Part shown: one piece after another, positions 38,387-49,267 of the stretch | How the letters are laid out: each line of letters begins with the position of its first letter | Position numbering within the stretch: the first letter of the stretch is position 1 | NCBI GenBank assembly: GCA_030407315.1 | Contig: JALQPE010002028.1 | Coordinates: forward strand, 186,001 to 250,000 | Reading direction: 5' to 3' | Length of the DNA stretch: 64,000 nt | Source: Asparagopsis taxiformis | Lineage: Eukaryota; Rhodophyta; Florideophyceae; Bonnemaisoniales; Bonnemaisoniaceae | Program-made: the position numbers and the translations under genes | The notes under the pieces: generated by a model | What the model saw: the letters and a program-made list of their open reading frames with translations, nothing else | Database searches by the model: none | What the model was told of the DNA's origin: nothing

Positions 38387-39454
38387 TGGGTGGTTTGATC
38401 GGAGAATCATCGTGTGGGAAGGGCAGGGTGGAAGATGAATGTGCACCGGTTGCGATCTAGCCACCGTCGGTGTGTCGATGTATGGAATGGAATGGTAGAT
38501 AGTGTGCTATTCGGCTGACGGTAGAGAGATATTTATCTACGCTAAGCGGTTGGCGAAGAAATGTGGAGGAAAATTTTTCGGAGTAGCAAGCCCAGCATGA
38601 CAGCGGGCGTAGAGAGCAGAAATGACCGCAAAGAGCTGATGAGTTTGGCTTACGGTGGCCAGTGCTTGTAAGCATTGTCGTGAAGTGACAGATGAATTTC
38701 CCTTTTTTATATCGAAATATATAATTCATGAATTCAATCGCTTCACGCGTACACGTAATGATAACAATGCTTTCCAGATTTCTGCAAATGTTTCATTGAT
38801 TTGGTGGCATGTCGCTCACGCGATGGTAGGCGATAACTTCCCGTTGATATAATAATTCCTTCCGACTACTCACTCGGTCCAGGCCATTAACCGGCACTCG
38901 GATTTCAAGATACCGACTTAGTAATGATGTAACAATATTGCATGTCCCGCATCAAGTCTTTGGGCACTTTCGATATGGACACGAATAAAAGCCTGTGATC
39001 GTGAGAGAACAAGTATCGTGTTGACGCGCGACTAGGATCTACTTTGACAGCCACCCGCATCTCTGAACAATCCGTGGAACGGATAAAAGTATCATGTGGA
39101 TATGGAAGCAAGAAGCAAACAGGATATACATCTATGATTTATTATTCAAGCAACCCATTTGCATTGAGTTAGTGACATTATATATAAAAGGCCAACGTTG
39201 CTGTGAAAACTGTACAGATCTTGGTAACGCCTTGAATTCCCGTAGCTAAACCCTATAGGGTGCGTAGCTCATCTGCATACCAATCGGTTTGCAGGTGAAG
39301 TAATGGGGTGGGGTACTTAATCTCAAGCTACAGCGTCCACCCGTCACACACCATCCACAAGAACAAACACATGCGCAAGAGGAGCGCTTCGGAAAAAGCA
39401 CCCCGACTGCCTATCAAAGAGCGTTCATTCGCACATTCAGAGCAATCAAAATTA
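38387..39454. other. intergenic, with an orphan TATA box
   Basis: About 1.07 kb between two minus-strand genes. It holds the promoter of the membrane glycoprotein near its left end. AT-rich near 38690-38860 and 39120-39190. No tRNA or snRNA signature found by eye. A strong TATA sequence faces no protein gene. Confidence 0.4.
39179..39191 (+). promoter_or_regulatory. TATA-box-like sequence with no known gene
   Basis: TATATATAAAAGG on the plus strand. Transcription from it would begin near 39210 and run antisense into the NCKX 3' end. A short RNA gene is possible, but I see no recognised RNA motif after it. Confidence 0.35.
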
Positions 39455-41044
39455 TCACGTGCCAATCTCAAACACATAGACATCCAGAAGCGTGTAGGCG
39501 ACAAATAGTCCATAGATGCCGAACAAAATGAATCCCAGTTTTGGCTGCAATTTCCATCGGAGTAGAATCAGTAGCACAATCAATGTGATGATGATACCAA
39601 ATAGAATTACAATCGGAATGATGACTGTTCCAATGGGATCGACCGGAATATGTATTGTCTCTTTCTTGATCAATGCACCTAGGAACCATGGTACTCCTAG
39701 CCCCAGCAGGATGTCGAATACGTTGCTACCAATGGCATTACTGACCGCCATATCTCCAGCGCCACCCTTGGCGACAGAAATAGATGCCAATGCGTCTGGC
39801 ACTGAAGTTCCAGCTGCAATCACCGTAAGACCCATCGCTGTCGACGGAATACTCAGTAGACAGCCGGAAATACGGGCTGCTTCGACCATGACATAGCTGA
39901 TACCACTGATCCACACAATTGATAGAAGAAATGTCAACCACCAGTAGCGAGCTCTCTTGTCTTGAGAGCAATCAACAATGGTAAGCTTGAAGGCAAGCTG
40001 CCAGATAAATGTAGCGGGGAACAACACCCAACCGAATACCGAAGATGGTAATTCAATTCCCAAAAACGAGCGCTCATCTTGTTGCTCCGTATCACTACGG
40101 GGATTGCTCGTAAATTCGGAAGATGTGGAGCTTGCCAATCGAGTAGCAGCAATAACAGCAAATTGTGCAGTTCGGAACTTTGCCTTGGGATCTAAACCTG
40201 CGAGCCCGAGTTTGTTGAATTGATACTTGGCCACGACATCGCTGAAACCGCTACTGGAAGGGGAGTAGTACATCTCTTCTGGGCCAATTTCGACGTCCAT
40301 AGCCTTTCTACGCCTTGCGGCAGGAGAGAGCTTCTCTGCCCATTGCATATAGCGCTCATTGCCGAAAGCCATAAAGGCAACATAGGCAACGTAGCCTAGC
40401 ATGAGAATGAGACCTTCCCACCACTCAATTTCACCTTTGCTGGGGCCGAGAATGAAGACGAGTAGAAGACTAATGCTCATAACATAAAAAAAGGAATCGC
40501 GAGCTAGGGGTCGCCAGTCGAGTGCGAGAACGGCACCAGCGAGGGCGGCGCTGAGCCCGATGATGACAAGAATATTGAAGACTGCACTTCCGACAATTGT
40601 GCCCACACCGACCTCGTCTTCTGTAACGAAGACGCCGAGCATCGAGGCGAAAAACTCTGGAGTACTGGAGCCTGCAGCCATGAAGGTTGCGCCGGCGACG
40701 TCCTCGCTGAGGTTGAGGCGTTCGCAGATGCGCTCGAGGGCGGCGACAAAGTAGTCGTCGGTGACGATGGCGAGACCGACAAACATGAAGATTACGACGG
40801 GGAGGAGGAAGAGGAGGGAGAGTTTGTTACTGAAGATGTTGTCCGAGGTGCAGAGGTCGCCAAAGCCGTCGTCATCTTGCTGGCGGGCGGCGGGGGCTAG
40901 GAGGGATCGCGGGACGGAACGGGTGGCGACGAGATAAACGGCGCAGAATGCGACGAGCAGGAGACATGCAAGGGAAGTTTGTGGAAGGGCATTATTACGG
41001 GACGGGGTGCCGAAGCGGCGGCGCGCGGGACGGAGAGAGATCAT
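39455..41044 (-). CDS. NCKX-type potassium-dependent sodium/calcium exchanger
   Basis: 529 aa from ATG 41044. SLC24/NCKX exchangers move Ca2+ against Na+ with K+ co-transport. The N-terminal signal-anchor-like segment is followed by five membrane spans, a loop (about 215-325), and five to six more spans. The alpha-1 repeat is GATFMAAGSSTPEFFAS with GTIVGSAVFNILV. The alpha-2 repeat is TVIAAGTSVPDALAS with NAIGSNVFDILLGL. The Asp in the second GSN-FD motif, linked to K+ dependence in animal NCKX, is kept. The ion-binding Glu and Asp of both repeats are present. Membrane localisation in the cell is unknown. Confidence 0.93.
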   Translation of the reverse strand: MISLRPARRRFGTPSRNNALPQTSLACLLLVAFCAVYLVATRSVPRSLLAPAARQQDDDGFGDLCTSDNIFSNKLSLLFLLPVVIFMFVGLAIVTDDYFVAALERICERLNLSEDVAGATFMAAGSSTPEFFASMLGVFVTEDEVGVGTIVGSAVFNILVIIGLSAALAGAVLALDWRPLARDSFFYVMSISLLLVFILGPSKGEIEWWEGLILMLGYVAYVAFMAFGNERYMQWAEKLSPAARRRKAMDVEIGPEEMYYSPSSSGFSDVVAKYQFNKLGLAGLDPKAKFRTAQFAVIAATRLASSTSSEFTSNPRSDTEQQDERSFLGIELPSSVFGWVLFPATFIWQLAFKLTIVDCSQDKRARYWWLTFLLSIVWISGISYVMVEAARISGCLLSIPSTAMGLTVIAAGTSVPDALASISVAKGGAGDMAVSNAIGSNVFDILLGLGVPWFLGALIKKETIHIPVDPIGTVIIPIVILFGIIITLIVLLILLRWKLQPKLGFILFGIYGLFVAYTLLDVYVFEIGT

Positions 41045-43273
41045 TTGGACGGCACGGACGACACGGGAGTGTTGGTTGGTTGGGGCTGAAAGATGTGAAG
41101 GTTATAGCCATCAATGGTGTGTTATGCAGACGAGGCGTAAGCAGGCACAGCAGGACACAGTAGGCGCTATGGGCGGGTGTGATTCGGGACGGATGTAATG
41201 AGAGGCGGGGAGGATGGTGACTGGTGCGAAGGTGGTTAATGTCGTATCGCCAATTAAAGCGGAGCGACAAGCAGGGTGTGATGTTGCCGCTGCTGGTTCG
41301 GTACGAGTACACGAGCAGTGCAGATGAATTTCTGCCTCGTTGTCAATTTGAATAGAAGCACGTCTGTCGCCGCTGCCGATTTAATACACGTAATCAAAAA
41401 TTCACCCAACTGTGCCATTAATGACGTATGCTTCATGCGCACTGCTGCGCAGCTGTGCAGTGTATTGCAGTGCTGTCCACTGCCTCCATGTCGAATCCAG
41501 CAAACACGACGACTGTCCCAAGAGAGTGCGTGCGTGCGTGCATGCGTGCATGCGCATCGCGCTGGCTGTTCTACGCACCGGTCGTGTCACGACACACGTG
41601 CAGTCCGAGCGAAATAAGTCGAGTCGGACGGTCTCCGCCATGGCGCGTGCGGACAACTGACGGCGAGCCAAAGCGGGCGTTTGGTCGCGTCGCGTCCGCC
41701 CTGGAAACGAGTTGCGTCATTGCAGTCGCGCTGGAGAGCGGCAGTCGATTCAACGCAAGGTACGGATATTAAAAGCGCGCCCCACGTGCTTCAATAGCGA
41801 GTGCACACGCAGACCAACGAATTGACATGTGCGCACGATCTGCGGTGCTATTGCCGGAGCAAGCGCCTCCTGTTTGTTAAAAATACTGCGCCAATCGTCG
41901 AATTTTTAATACGTTACTGTAATTCATAATACACGTCTTCTTTCTTTCACACACTCGCCAATCGTTATTCTCGACCAACTCTTGCGTGTCCATCGATTTA
42001 TGTAACGGAAAACGAATACGCTCCTCGACTGCTCCAGCTCGCATAACGACATCTGTGGATACAACTTGCTTAATGTTTCTCTCTTCCGCTTGTAGCAAAT
42101 CACTATTTCTCTCGCCACAGTCGCGTACATACAATCTACTCCCACCGCCGTTTATTTTCGGTAATCCATGCGTTCGTCAGCAGATTCCCGTCATTGTTGC
42201 GTCCACTTTGCGTAAGGTGGCCTTGTTCGTTGTGTCTGTCCCTGTAATCCATCACAGTAACCTTGCGCGCAACCAGGGGGCTCTCCGACCGCCAAGGTCC
42301 ACCAGGACTCAAACCATTGCTGGTGAGAGGAATAGCTCCCTCACCTTGTAGTCAGGTGCTTAGACTTATCAGTATGTTCGATCCTGTATCTTCTACAGCC
42401 CGCTTGTGCCATATGTACTAAACCTCCCGCCCATTCCAAATGTATTGATGCTGATGTGTGCATCCCGATCTATCGTTCATGCGTACAACGGAACAAAATA
42501 ATTACCGCTACATTACGCCTCGTCTCACTCTGTGCTAGACATGATTTCAAAATAGCATCATGCTTCTATTCCAATGATACAACAGTCAAGTAATTCCTGT
42601 TTATAGCTGTTCACAGTACATACCTTACATGCTCCCGCGAGTGTTGTCTTGATGTCAAAATGTCTCGCATGCCATTCGCCGTCATAAACATCGGAGCCTT
42701 GCTGATGTCTGCATTGCAGCAAACTATATTACAAAATTTACCCGATTTTGAGAAACATGCGCTGCCAATTTAACTACTGTACCTGCTTGCCATAGTGAAC
42801 ATGAATGCTTCATCGAGGTAATCACTATAACTGCGATGAACAAAGTGTCAAGCAGCGTCCTATGCAGGAAACAATGCTCACTAGTGTACTCTTCCCCCTC
42901 TTTAAACCAGATTAGCTTGGGTATGATTTTGCGCATAACAACGACAAAGGAGTACAAAGCAGCTGGCAACGTGATATTTTGCGACCAAGCTAGCGCCAAG
43001 AGATCATGAATTTAAACAAATTTTTTGGCATACAGCAATGTCCAGGTATTTTCATGGCTGTTTCCAAGTGGGAAGATTTCAATTGGATATAAATTGATTT
43101 GCACATGAAAAATCAGAGTATATCGAAGGGGTGCACGACTCCTCCCTGGAGCAACAGCACTTGCTGAAAAGATCCCACCCTTAAATGTAGATATTTTCTG
43201 CAATAATCAACGACGAATTACAGCAGCAAACTATCACGTAACGCCACCTACAGCGCAAAACAATGCGACAGCA
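41045..43273. other. 2.2 kb divergent intergenic region
   Basis: Between the NCKX and ZUP1 starts. It holds a TGCG-type microsatellite, a run of GCAGTG-like words (41443-41485), and an ATTAAAAG motif near 41767. Several overlapping short frames have no family match and no third-position signature. I see no tRNA: a T-arm-like word near 42300 fails the invariant bases. Confidence 0.4.
41527..41554. repeat. TGCG/TGCA tetranucleotide repeat
   Basis: Seven tetramer units, TGCG with two TGCA variants, in the NCKX-ZUP1 intergenic region. Confidence 0.8.
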
Positions 43274-44665
43274 ATGCCAGCAAATCCATCCGCATCCAGC
43301 TGCAATCACGTTCTGCGCAATCATCTGCCTCAAAATCGGGCCACCTCCATGCTCCCATTCCGAGACCATATTTTCCCCTCCGACACCCCTATACGTCGCC
43401 AACAAATGTCTTCACCCTCTAGCCCCACATCCACCTCACTCCCCACCGACACACCCGACGCTTCCAACATACCTGACACTCCCGACGCTCCCGACGCTCC
43501 CAACGCGCCCGACCTACCCGACGCACCCCTGCCTTCAGCATCCGCCCCGCAATGCTTCATCTGCGGCCAGCCGCTACTGGGCGACGAAGACGCTGTCACC
43601 CAGCACGTCAACTCCTGTCTCGACCGACACGAGGACGAGCAATCCCGCCAGTTTGCTCATCAGCTGCAATTCGGTGACGAAAATCCCGCTGCTTCTGCCG
43701 CAGATGTGCCACCGTCAGACCAACAACTCGGGCCCGCTGAGCGCATCATTCAGGAATTAGAGCACAATGATGCAGCGCTTGCAGCTGCGTTGGGTGCCTC
43801 AGATGACGCGCCGGAACGTATCCTACTTGCTCAGCCTTCGTTGCGTGGCAGTCTCAATGATAGTGCCGAACGTGTCTTCCTTAAAGTTGCGCCCAAACTT
43901 GTGTCGACATATGACCCTGTTGATTCCTTCTTGATGCGAAAGGCCCATATTTGCTCTCAGATTGACCTCTTTTCCAGCAACATAGCCGGGCATGGTTGGG
44001 ACTGCGGCTTTCGTAACATTCAAATCATGTTCAGTTCGCTTATGTACGACGACGATTATCGCAAGATTATAAAGCGCGCTGGCTTGAAGGAAGTGCCAAG
44101 TTTGATGGAAATTGCAGCTATTATTGAGGAGGCGTGGAAAAAGGGTTATGATCCGGAAGGTGCTGCCAATTTCAATGGACAGCTCATGGATAAGGAGGTG
44201 TGGATTGGCGCTACCGAAGTGTTTTGTTTCTTTCAAAATATCAACGTGTCGGTCCTTGTCCAGGATTTTGAAACTCCAAATTCAAAGGAAAGAGCAAAGA
44301 TGTACGAATGGATATTTTCCTACTTTGACAAGGCCTGCGGGGGAAAGGCTTGTTCAATGCACAGATGGTCATTCAGAGGAGCTACCAAGGGGAAGAGGCG
44401 ATTTGTGGCTCCCATATTTTGTCAATATCAGGGACATTCTTTGACGATTGTAGGCGCAGAGAGAACCAAAGTTGGCGCTATTCAAATTCTCATCCTTGAT
44501 CCTTCGCACAGCTTTTTTGAGAGTTTCAACACTCGGGAAAGACTTCGTAGTGAAGTGATCAAGAGAGATCTGAATCACTATCAATTCCAGCAACCGCGGT
44601 TCCAAATGGTATACCTAGCGGAAATGAACGGAAGGGCTTCTAATCGAACCCAGGGCTCACAATGA
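43274..44665 (+). CDS. ZUP1/ZUFSP-type deubiquitinase, peptidase family C78
   Basis: 463 aa from ATG 43274. ZUP1 (ZUFSP) cleaves K63-linked ubiquitin chains and is linked to genome stability in animals; UFM1 proteases share the fold. An Asp-Ala-Pro low-complexity run covers about 60-86. A UBZ-like zinc finger follows (C94, C97, H111, C115 in CFICG...HVNSC). The C78 catalytic domain covers about 210-455: the nucleophile Cys244 is in GWDCGFRNIQIM, the His388 in YQGHSLTIVG, and the Asp409 in ILDPSH. GWDCG(Y/F)RN is closer to ZUP1 (GWGCGYRN) than to UFSP2. The long N-terminal stretch before the zinc finger is disordered. It is convergent with MED14. Confidence 0.9.
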   Translation: MPANPSASSCNHVLRNHLPQNRATSMLPFRDHIFPSDTPIRRQQMSSPSSPTSTSLPTDTPDASNIPDTPDAPDAPNAPDLPDAPLPSASAPQCFICGQPLLGDEDAVTQHVNSCLDRHEDEQSRQFAHQLQFGDENPAASAADVPPSDQQLGPAERIIQELEHNDAALAAALGASDDAPERILLAQPSLRGSLNDSAERVFLKVAPKLVSTYDPVDSFLMRKAHICSQIDLFSSNIAGHGWDCGFRNIQIMFSSLMYDDDYRKIIKRAGLKEVPSLMEIAAIIEEAWKKGYDPEGAANFNGQLMDKEVWIGATEVFCFFQNINVSVLVQDFETPNSKERAKMYEWIFSYFDKACGGKACSMHRWSFRGATKGKRRFVAPIFCQYQGHSLTIVGAERTKVGAIQILILDPSHSFFESFNTRERLRSEVIKRDLNHYQFQQPRFQMVYLAEMNGRASNRTQGSQ

Positions 44666-44820
44666 CAGAAAATGTATCCAACGACATGTTTATATAGTCA
44701 GGGCAATTTAGTCACTCGTGTTCGTGACATTTAGCGACAAATTGGGGTAAGTAAACACGTAAAATTTATACAATGTGCATCTCCTCAAGCATAGTAAGGA
44801 TTAGTAGTGGTTGCTGAGTA

Positions 44821-47800
44821 TCATGTCATTTGTGGCACACCGGCCGATGAGACAAGATCGGACAGAAACTTCTCTAGGACCTCCATTTTCAGAACAACTG
44901 TTGATCCTGCTCTTTGCGCCTCTGCGTATCCATCTTTGTTAAGAGCACCTACGATTCCATCCCACTTGGGTAATGGTACGAAATCACTCCGACCGCGCGA
45001 GCTACTTCCACCTCCAGAAGAGCTACCGCGATTTGCAAACCCTTGCTGAATCATGACGGCTGTCGCGCGCCCCACATCAATAACCGTCACCAAACCGCTT
45101 CCACCACGTGCATCGACATCCACCGCATGAACTATTTGACTAGTTGGTGCAGCTTGTCTTGCCGGCCCTTGGCCACCAGGCATCATTGAGTTTTGCGAAT
45201 TCTCCCGAGTTGAACTTCTTTGTACACCTGCGAAAACGGCCCGTACTCTCAGTGCCGTTACGAATCGTATTCTCCCATTGCCACGTTCTCTCACAGCACT
45301 CTCCGCAGCAGCTGCCACTGGGCATGCCCTTTCCAACAGTCCTGCCAGGATACCTCCAACCTGTCCACCAGAGGCATCCAATGCTTCTTCAATTAGTGGT
45401 GCCAACTGTTCCATTGTTGGCTTAGATGGTGAAAACGAGAGACTGAAACCACCACTGTTTCCTTTCGAGTACACGTACTCAACCGTTGCAGTGTACAGTG
45501 GCTTCTGTTGCGCACTCTGCTCCCCATTCCTGTCCACACCATTCGAATACGGGCCTATACCGACTACAATTCGCACTGGGGATCTTCGCAATACTCTGTA
45601 AAATGGAGAAGGTGGAACCCCTCTCGCCAGAGCTGCTGCAGTTCGTGCACGCGTCAGGTCACGAAAGAAGCTTCGCACAGATGCAGCATTTGCTGACGGG
45701 TATGTAAAAGTTAGTTGCGAACCGGAACATGCAACACCAACTGACCACAAGTTACCATCGCCTGCAGTGCTATTGTCCACGTCTCTCTCATGCCGTTTAC
45801 CACACGATGATTTCAAAGAATCTGTGCTGTCAAATATTGGCGGCAGCAATGACAGCCGTACTTGCCAGGCATCATTCCCTCGTAGTAGAAGTTCCGCTCG
45901 CCGCACAGGTAATGGCTCGCATTTGACCTTCAACAATACTCTGGACGCAGACTCCAAATGCAAATCGCCATCTTCACTTGATTTCAAGTGATGCATCTGA
46001 GCGGCAGAGGCAACATTTGCAGCCACAAATGCTCTGATAAGCGAGTCCCGACGTAGTCTGCGCCCAACGACATCCCTCGTTACTGCCCATGCCGCTGCCG
46101 CAGCTGCGGTTCCACTATATCTGTCTACACAGTCATTCTCGGCAGTTTGCCCCAAATCACCTTTTGCACGTGACCTCTCTGGTCGATTCCCTACATACCA
46201 ATCTTCACCAGCAAAAGAGCTCTCTTGTATAAATACAAGCGCGTCACTCGTGGTGGCATACGTCAATCTTGGGCGCTTTGAGCGACCTGACCTTTCCAAT
46301 CCTCGTGAACCACTGCTTCGCGTTCTAGAATAGCCATGTAGAATCCCCCCACTGTGCAAGCTGCTGAGTAAATCCTTCTCCGGTGGTGGTGGAGAAAGGG
46401 TTAGGAAGCGTCTTGGAGCTCTACGCTCAAGTGGTGCAAAGGGTGGTACAAGTTGACTTGCTGCTCGTTCTGGAGATGCTGTTGCTGCGACTGATGCGGT
46501 GCCCGGTGGCAACGTGTTGGATACACCAATATCCAACGCGCAAACGGAGCGTGCAGAAGCGCTTAGTTTGACACGAGCTCGAATCGCTTCAAATGCAGCA
46601 ATGGCAGCTTCCGTTTCTTCTGTGCTTGAATTCAAGTGCCTAGCTCCTCTCCATAAATCGGCGTTCTTGTTTCGCTGTACAGGAATAGACAGTGCAGCGG
46701 AACCGTACGGTCGAATCCGAATACCACCCGTCATGGCAAGTATTCTAATTTCTACTCCGGTTTCGCCGTCTGCCCCCAAGTGTAGCAGGAGTACGTCCTC
46801 TACGAGGGCGGCGCGCTGCACTTCGCTTTCGCCGCACGGCCTTTGAGGGCGCGAGAAGACAATGCAGGAAGGATTGATTCTCAACTTCACGCGGTTGCGT
46901 CGGAAAGTGTCTGAAAGGGCCTTGAGTCTCGCACGCGTACGCAACTTGATGCATGCCCCGAGCAGATCCTCTAAATTTAGGTTATTCATTTGTAGCTCGA
47001 ACATACTGCAAACTCCACCAAGCTCGACGGCGTTGGGCAGAGGCGGATCGTGGACGCAAGTGATGCAGGTAGGTTTGCGCTCAAGCGCTGCTTCCGTTGA
47101 AGATTCGGAGCGATCTGAACGGTCTGATTTTGTTGGGGCAACATCATTAGTAGCGGTGGGCGCACTTGAGCGAAACTCTGTAATGCGCAATGATGCAGGC
47201 TGTCGATGCTGCAGCCAGTAATGGATTGTAAGTGGGACATCTCTTGCAGTATCTGGTGAAGCGCCGTCCACGCGTAGAAAAGTGTTCCAGCGCTCGTTGG
47301 ACAGAGCTGCGGCCTGAGCGCGAAGATAGTCCATTGCGAGTGGAGCGCAGACATCGTCCATCATCATGTCGCGTAAGGCGCACAGCATGATGCAAGTACG
47401 GTTGATAGTACTGTGGTCTTTTGCGAAAGCGAGTGCGGCATGGATGGCAGCTGACATTCTATCATCGGCCATACGACGTAACAGGGCGTCTTGTGAACTT
47501 GACATGTGAGAAGGGTGGTGTTCTTTGTCTGCTGATGCAATTTGATGAGATTCAGTTTGTTCTGCCGCATCTGTATCGTTGCGAATGAGGATAGAAATTG
47601 CGTGTACGCGGAGAACGGCTGTATCTGGGTCGAGACTGTCGAGGGAGACATCGGCAGTCCAGAACTTGTCAGTTCCGATCTTCACACAGACGTCTGCTAT
47701 GCCGGAGCGCCATGAGAAAATCTGGAGGCCGCCCAAATGAAGCAGAGACTCGCGGATGCAATTGCGGGTGGCAATACCGAGACGCTCGGTGACAGAGGGG

Positions 47801-48357
47801 GAAATTACGCCGAGCGGTTTGGAGTGTGCCTTGTGGTGGTGGACTGCGGCGGGGTCGGCGGTTGCGGACGGCGTGAGCTCTTGAGTAACTTCACTGATGT
47901 CAGAGGTGAGGAGAGGGCGCTTTTCAGGGGTATCGACGGGCGGATTTATGCCGATTGCGGATTGCACAACGCGCGGGAGGGTGGTGAGGGAGCCGGCAGT
48001 GAGAATGTCAACTGCTGATGAAACGGCGGGGCGCGGGGCTGTGGTGTCTGCCGCAATGTGATGCAATCTCCAGAGCTGTTCGGTGACATCCTCAAAGATC
48101 TGTGCATGGTTAGTGGCGACATTTTCCGCAATGACAGTGTTGTCGAGCATAGCGCCATGGGTCTTGACCCAGCGGGTGGCTACAAGGAGGCGCGAGATTC
48201 GATGACGCGTGTAGAGCGCATACTGCAAGAGCAGCTTTTTCCTAGTGGCGTCGTCCTGTGGGGGATGGAGGAGCGGGAACGAGTCGGGGGTCAGAATGGG
48301 GCAGACGGGCGCAAAGTGGGGCGGTGTGGAGCTACGGAAAGACGGCGATACGTACAT
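44821..48357 (-). CDS. Mediator complex subunit 14 (MED14/RGR1)-like
   Basis: 1178 aa from ATG 48357. The frame stays open 73 codons further to a TTG, with no earlier ATG. MED14 is the backbone linking Mediator head, middle and tail. The N-terminal signature is present: ATRKKLLLQYALYTRHRISRLLVATRWVKTHG parallels the family's KR-LL-Y----R----RLL-L-KW. Next come HLGGLQIFSW and a long alpha/beta region without other motifs, as expected. The length is close to plant and animal MED14. The C-terminus is Gly/Ser-rich (GSSSGGGSSS). The call depends mainly on the N-terminal motif. Confidence 0.7.
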   Translation of the reverse strand: MYVSPSFRSSTPPHFAPVCPILTPDSFPLLHPPQDDATRKKLLLQYALYTRHRISRLLVATRWVKTHGAMLDNTVIAENVATNHAQIFEDVTEQLWRLHHIAADTTAPRPAVSSAVDILTAGSLTTLPRVVQSAIGINPPVDTPEKRPLLTSDISEVTQELTPSATADPAAVHHHKAHSKPLGVISPSVTERLGIATRNCIRESLLHLGGLQIFSWRSGIADVCVKIGTDKFWTADVSLDSLDPDTAVLRVHAISILIRNDTDAAEQTESHQIASADKEHHPSHMSSSQDALLRRMADDRMSAAIHAALAFAKDHSTINRTCIMLCALRDMMMDDVCAPLAMDYLRAQAAALSNERWNTFLRVDGASPDTARDVPLTIHYWLQHRQPASLRITEFRSSAPTATNDVAPTKSDRSDRSESSTEAALERKPTCITCVHDPPLPNAVELGGVCSMFELQMNNLNLEDLLGACIKLRTRARLKALSDTFRRNRVKLRINPSCIVFSRPQRPCGESEVQRAALVEDVLLLHLGADGETGVEIRILAMTGGIRIRPYGSAALSIPVQRNKNADLWRGARHLNSSTEETEAAIAAFEAIRARVKLSASARSVCALDIGVSNTLPPGTASVAATASPERAASQLVPPFAPLERRAPRRFLTLSPPPPEKDLLSSLHSGGILHGYSRTRSSGSRGLERSGRSKRPRLTYATTSDALVFIQESSFAGEDWYVGNRPERSRAKGDLGQTAENDCVDRYSGTAAAAAAWAVTRDVVGRRLRRDSLIRAFVAANVASAAQMHHLKSSEDGDLHLESASRVLLKVKCEPLPVRRAELLLRGNDAWQVRLSLLPPIFDSTDSLKSSCGKRHERDVDNSTAGDGNLWSVGVACSGSQLTFTYPSANAASVRSFFRDLTRARTAAALARGVPPSPFYRVLRRSPVRIVVGIGPYSNGVDRNGEQSAQQKPLYTATVEYVYSKGNSGGFSLSFSPSKPTMEQLAPLIEEALDASGGQVGGILAGLLERACPVAAAAESAVRERGNGRIRFVTALRVRAVFAGVQRSSTRENSQNSMMPGGQGPARQAAPTSQIVHAVDVDARGGSGLVTVIDVGRATAVMIQQGFANRGSSSGGGSSSRGRSDFVPLPKWDGIVGALNKDGYAEAQRAGSTVVLKMEVLEKFLSDLVSSAGVPQMT

Positions 48358-49267
48358 TCTGCGGGAGGAGGTCGAGCAGCGTGCAGAGGTTTCGGTACGA
48401 GAGTGCAGATGTGCGGGCAGCAAGGGTTGCAAAATTGTAGGACTCGGGCGCGTCCATCCAGCCGATGGTGCAGTTTGAATGCGGGGATGGGCGGAAAGAA
48501 CGGTGCTGCGAGAACGGAGCGACGGATGATGGCAAGTCGATGGATGGTAACAAGTGGGAGGTTGATCAGTGAGCAAGCTAGGATGTTAGAGTGTAGGGGC
48601 TTGAGCTGTTTTTGAAAAGAAAGGCGGGCGGCATGGGCGGACCGCGCGCAGCTAATTGGCGCGAGCGCATGGTTGAGTTCGCTTTCTGACACAGCGTATG
48701 GTAGAGGCTAATATGATTCGGTCCGATGGGGCCATCGTGCGTAATATATAGTCGCCCGGTGCTCACCCGCCCCTATTGTGTCCATTCAGACGTGTCTACC
48801 GGGGTGGGAGCGTACAGTTCATGAAATCAAGGTCCTATCGGCACGTTTGTGCTCGGTAACCTCATGTATGTTTCAAGATATTTTTAGCTTGCGCCCCGTT
48901 TTAGTCCGCGGTCCCGACACTCCCGTCGCTGAAATTACTAAACATTCGTGTCGGGTCGACGTGATCCGCCTCGTCTCGGATGAGATCCTTTCGTAGACCA
49001 CTTTTCGACATTGCAATTCGTAAACACACTGCGTCTCGACTAATGCTCATCCTCTCTCACACTTGCTGACACTTGAGCATCTCACTGTTGAGCACAATCT
49101 ACAGTCACGTGAAAGTAACATCGCCATCCTCACTCACTCGCGCACCGACGTATTGAATTCACATACAGAACAAGACAACAGCAGCCAACAAAATATCTTG
49201 TAAATATGCAAACCCTAAACAAATCAAAATCCTCCCAGCAAGGACACATATAACTTTACATAGATGG
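48358..49267. other. intergenic between MED14 and the kinetochore-like gene
   Basis: About 910 bases. It holds the MED14 promoter; its left part is the open frame upstream of ATG 48357. AAATATGC and AATCAAAATC-type AT words near 49190-49230 flank the 3' end of the next gene. No RNA gene seen. Confidence 0.4.

Noticed and set aside
39250..39300. Sequence beginning GGGTGCGTAGCTC, like a tRNA 5' end
   Set aside because: There is no matching D-stem GAGC, anticodon arm or T-arm downstream.
41402..41772. Several overlapping 80-115-codon frames on both strands
   Set aside because: Low-complexity, Cys/Arg-rich products from a TGCG repeat region; no frame stands out.
42230..42350. tRNA-like word GGTTTGAGTCC on the minus strand with nearby GC-rich arms
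   Set aside because: The T-loop lacks the invariant C56, and no acceptor or D-arm pairs with it.
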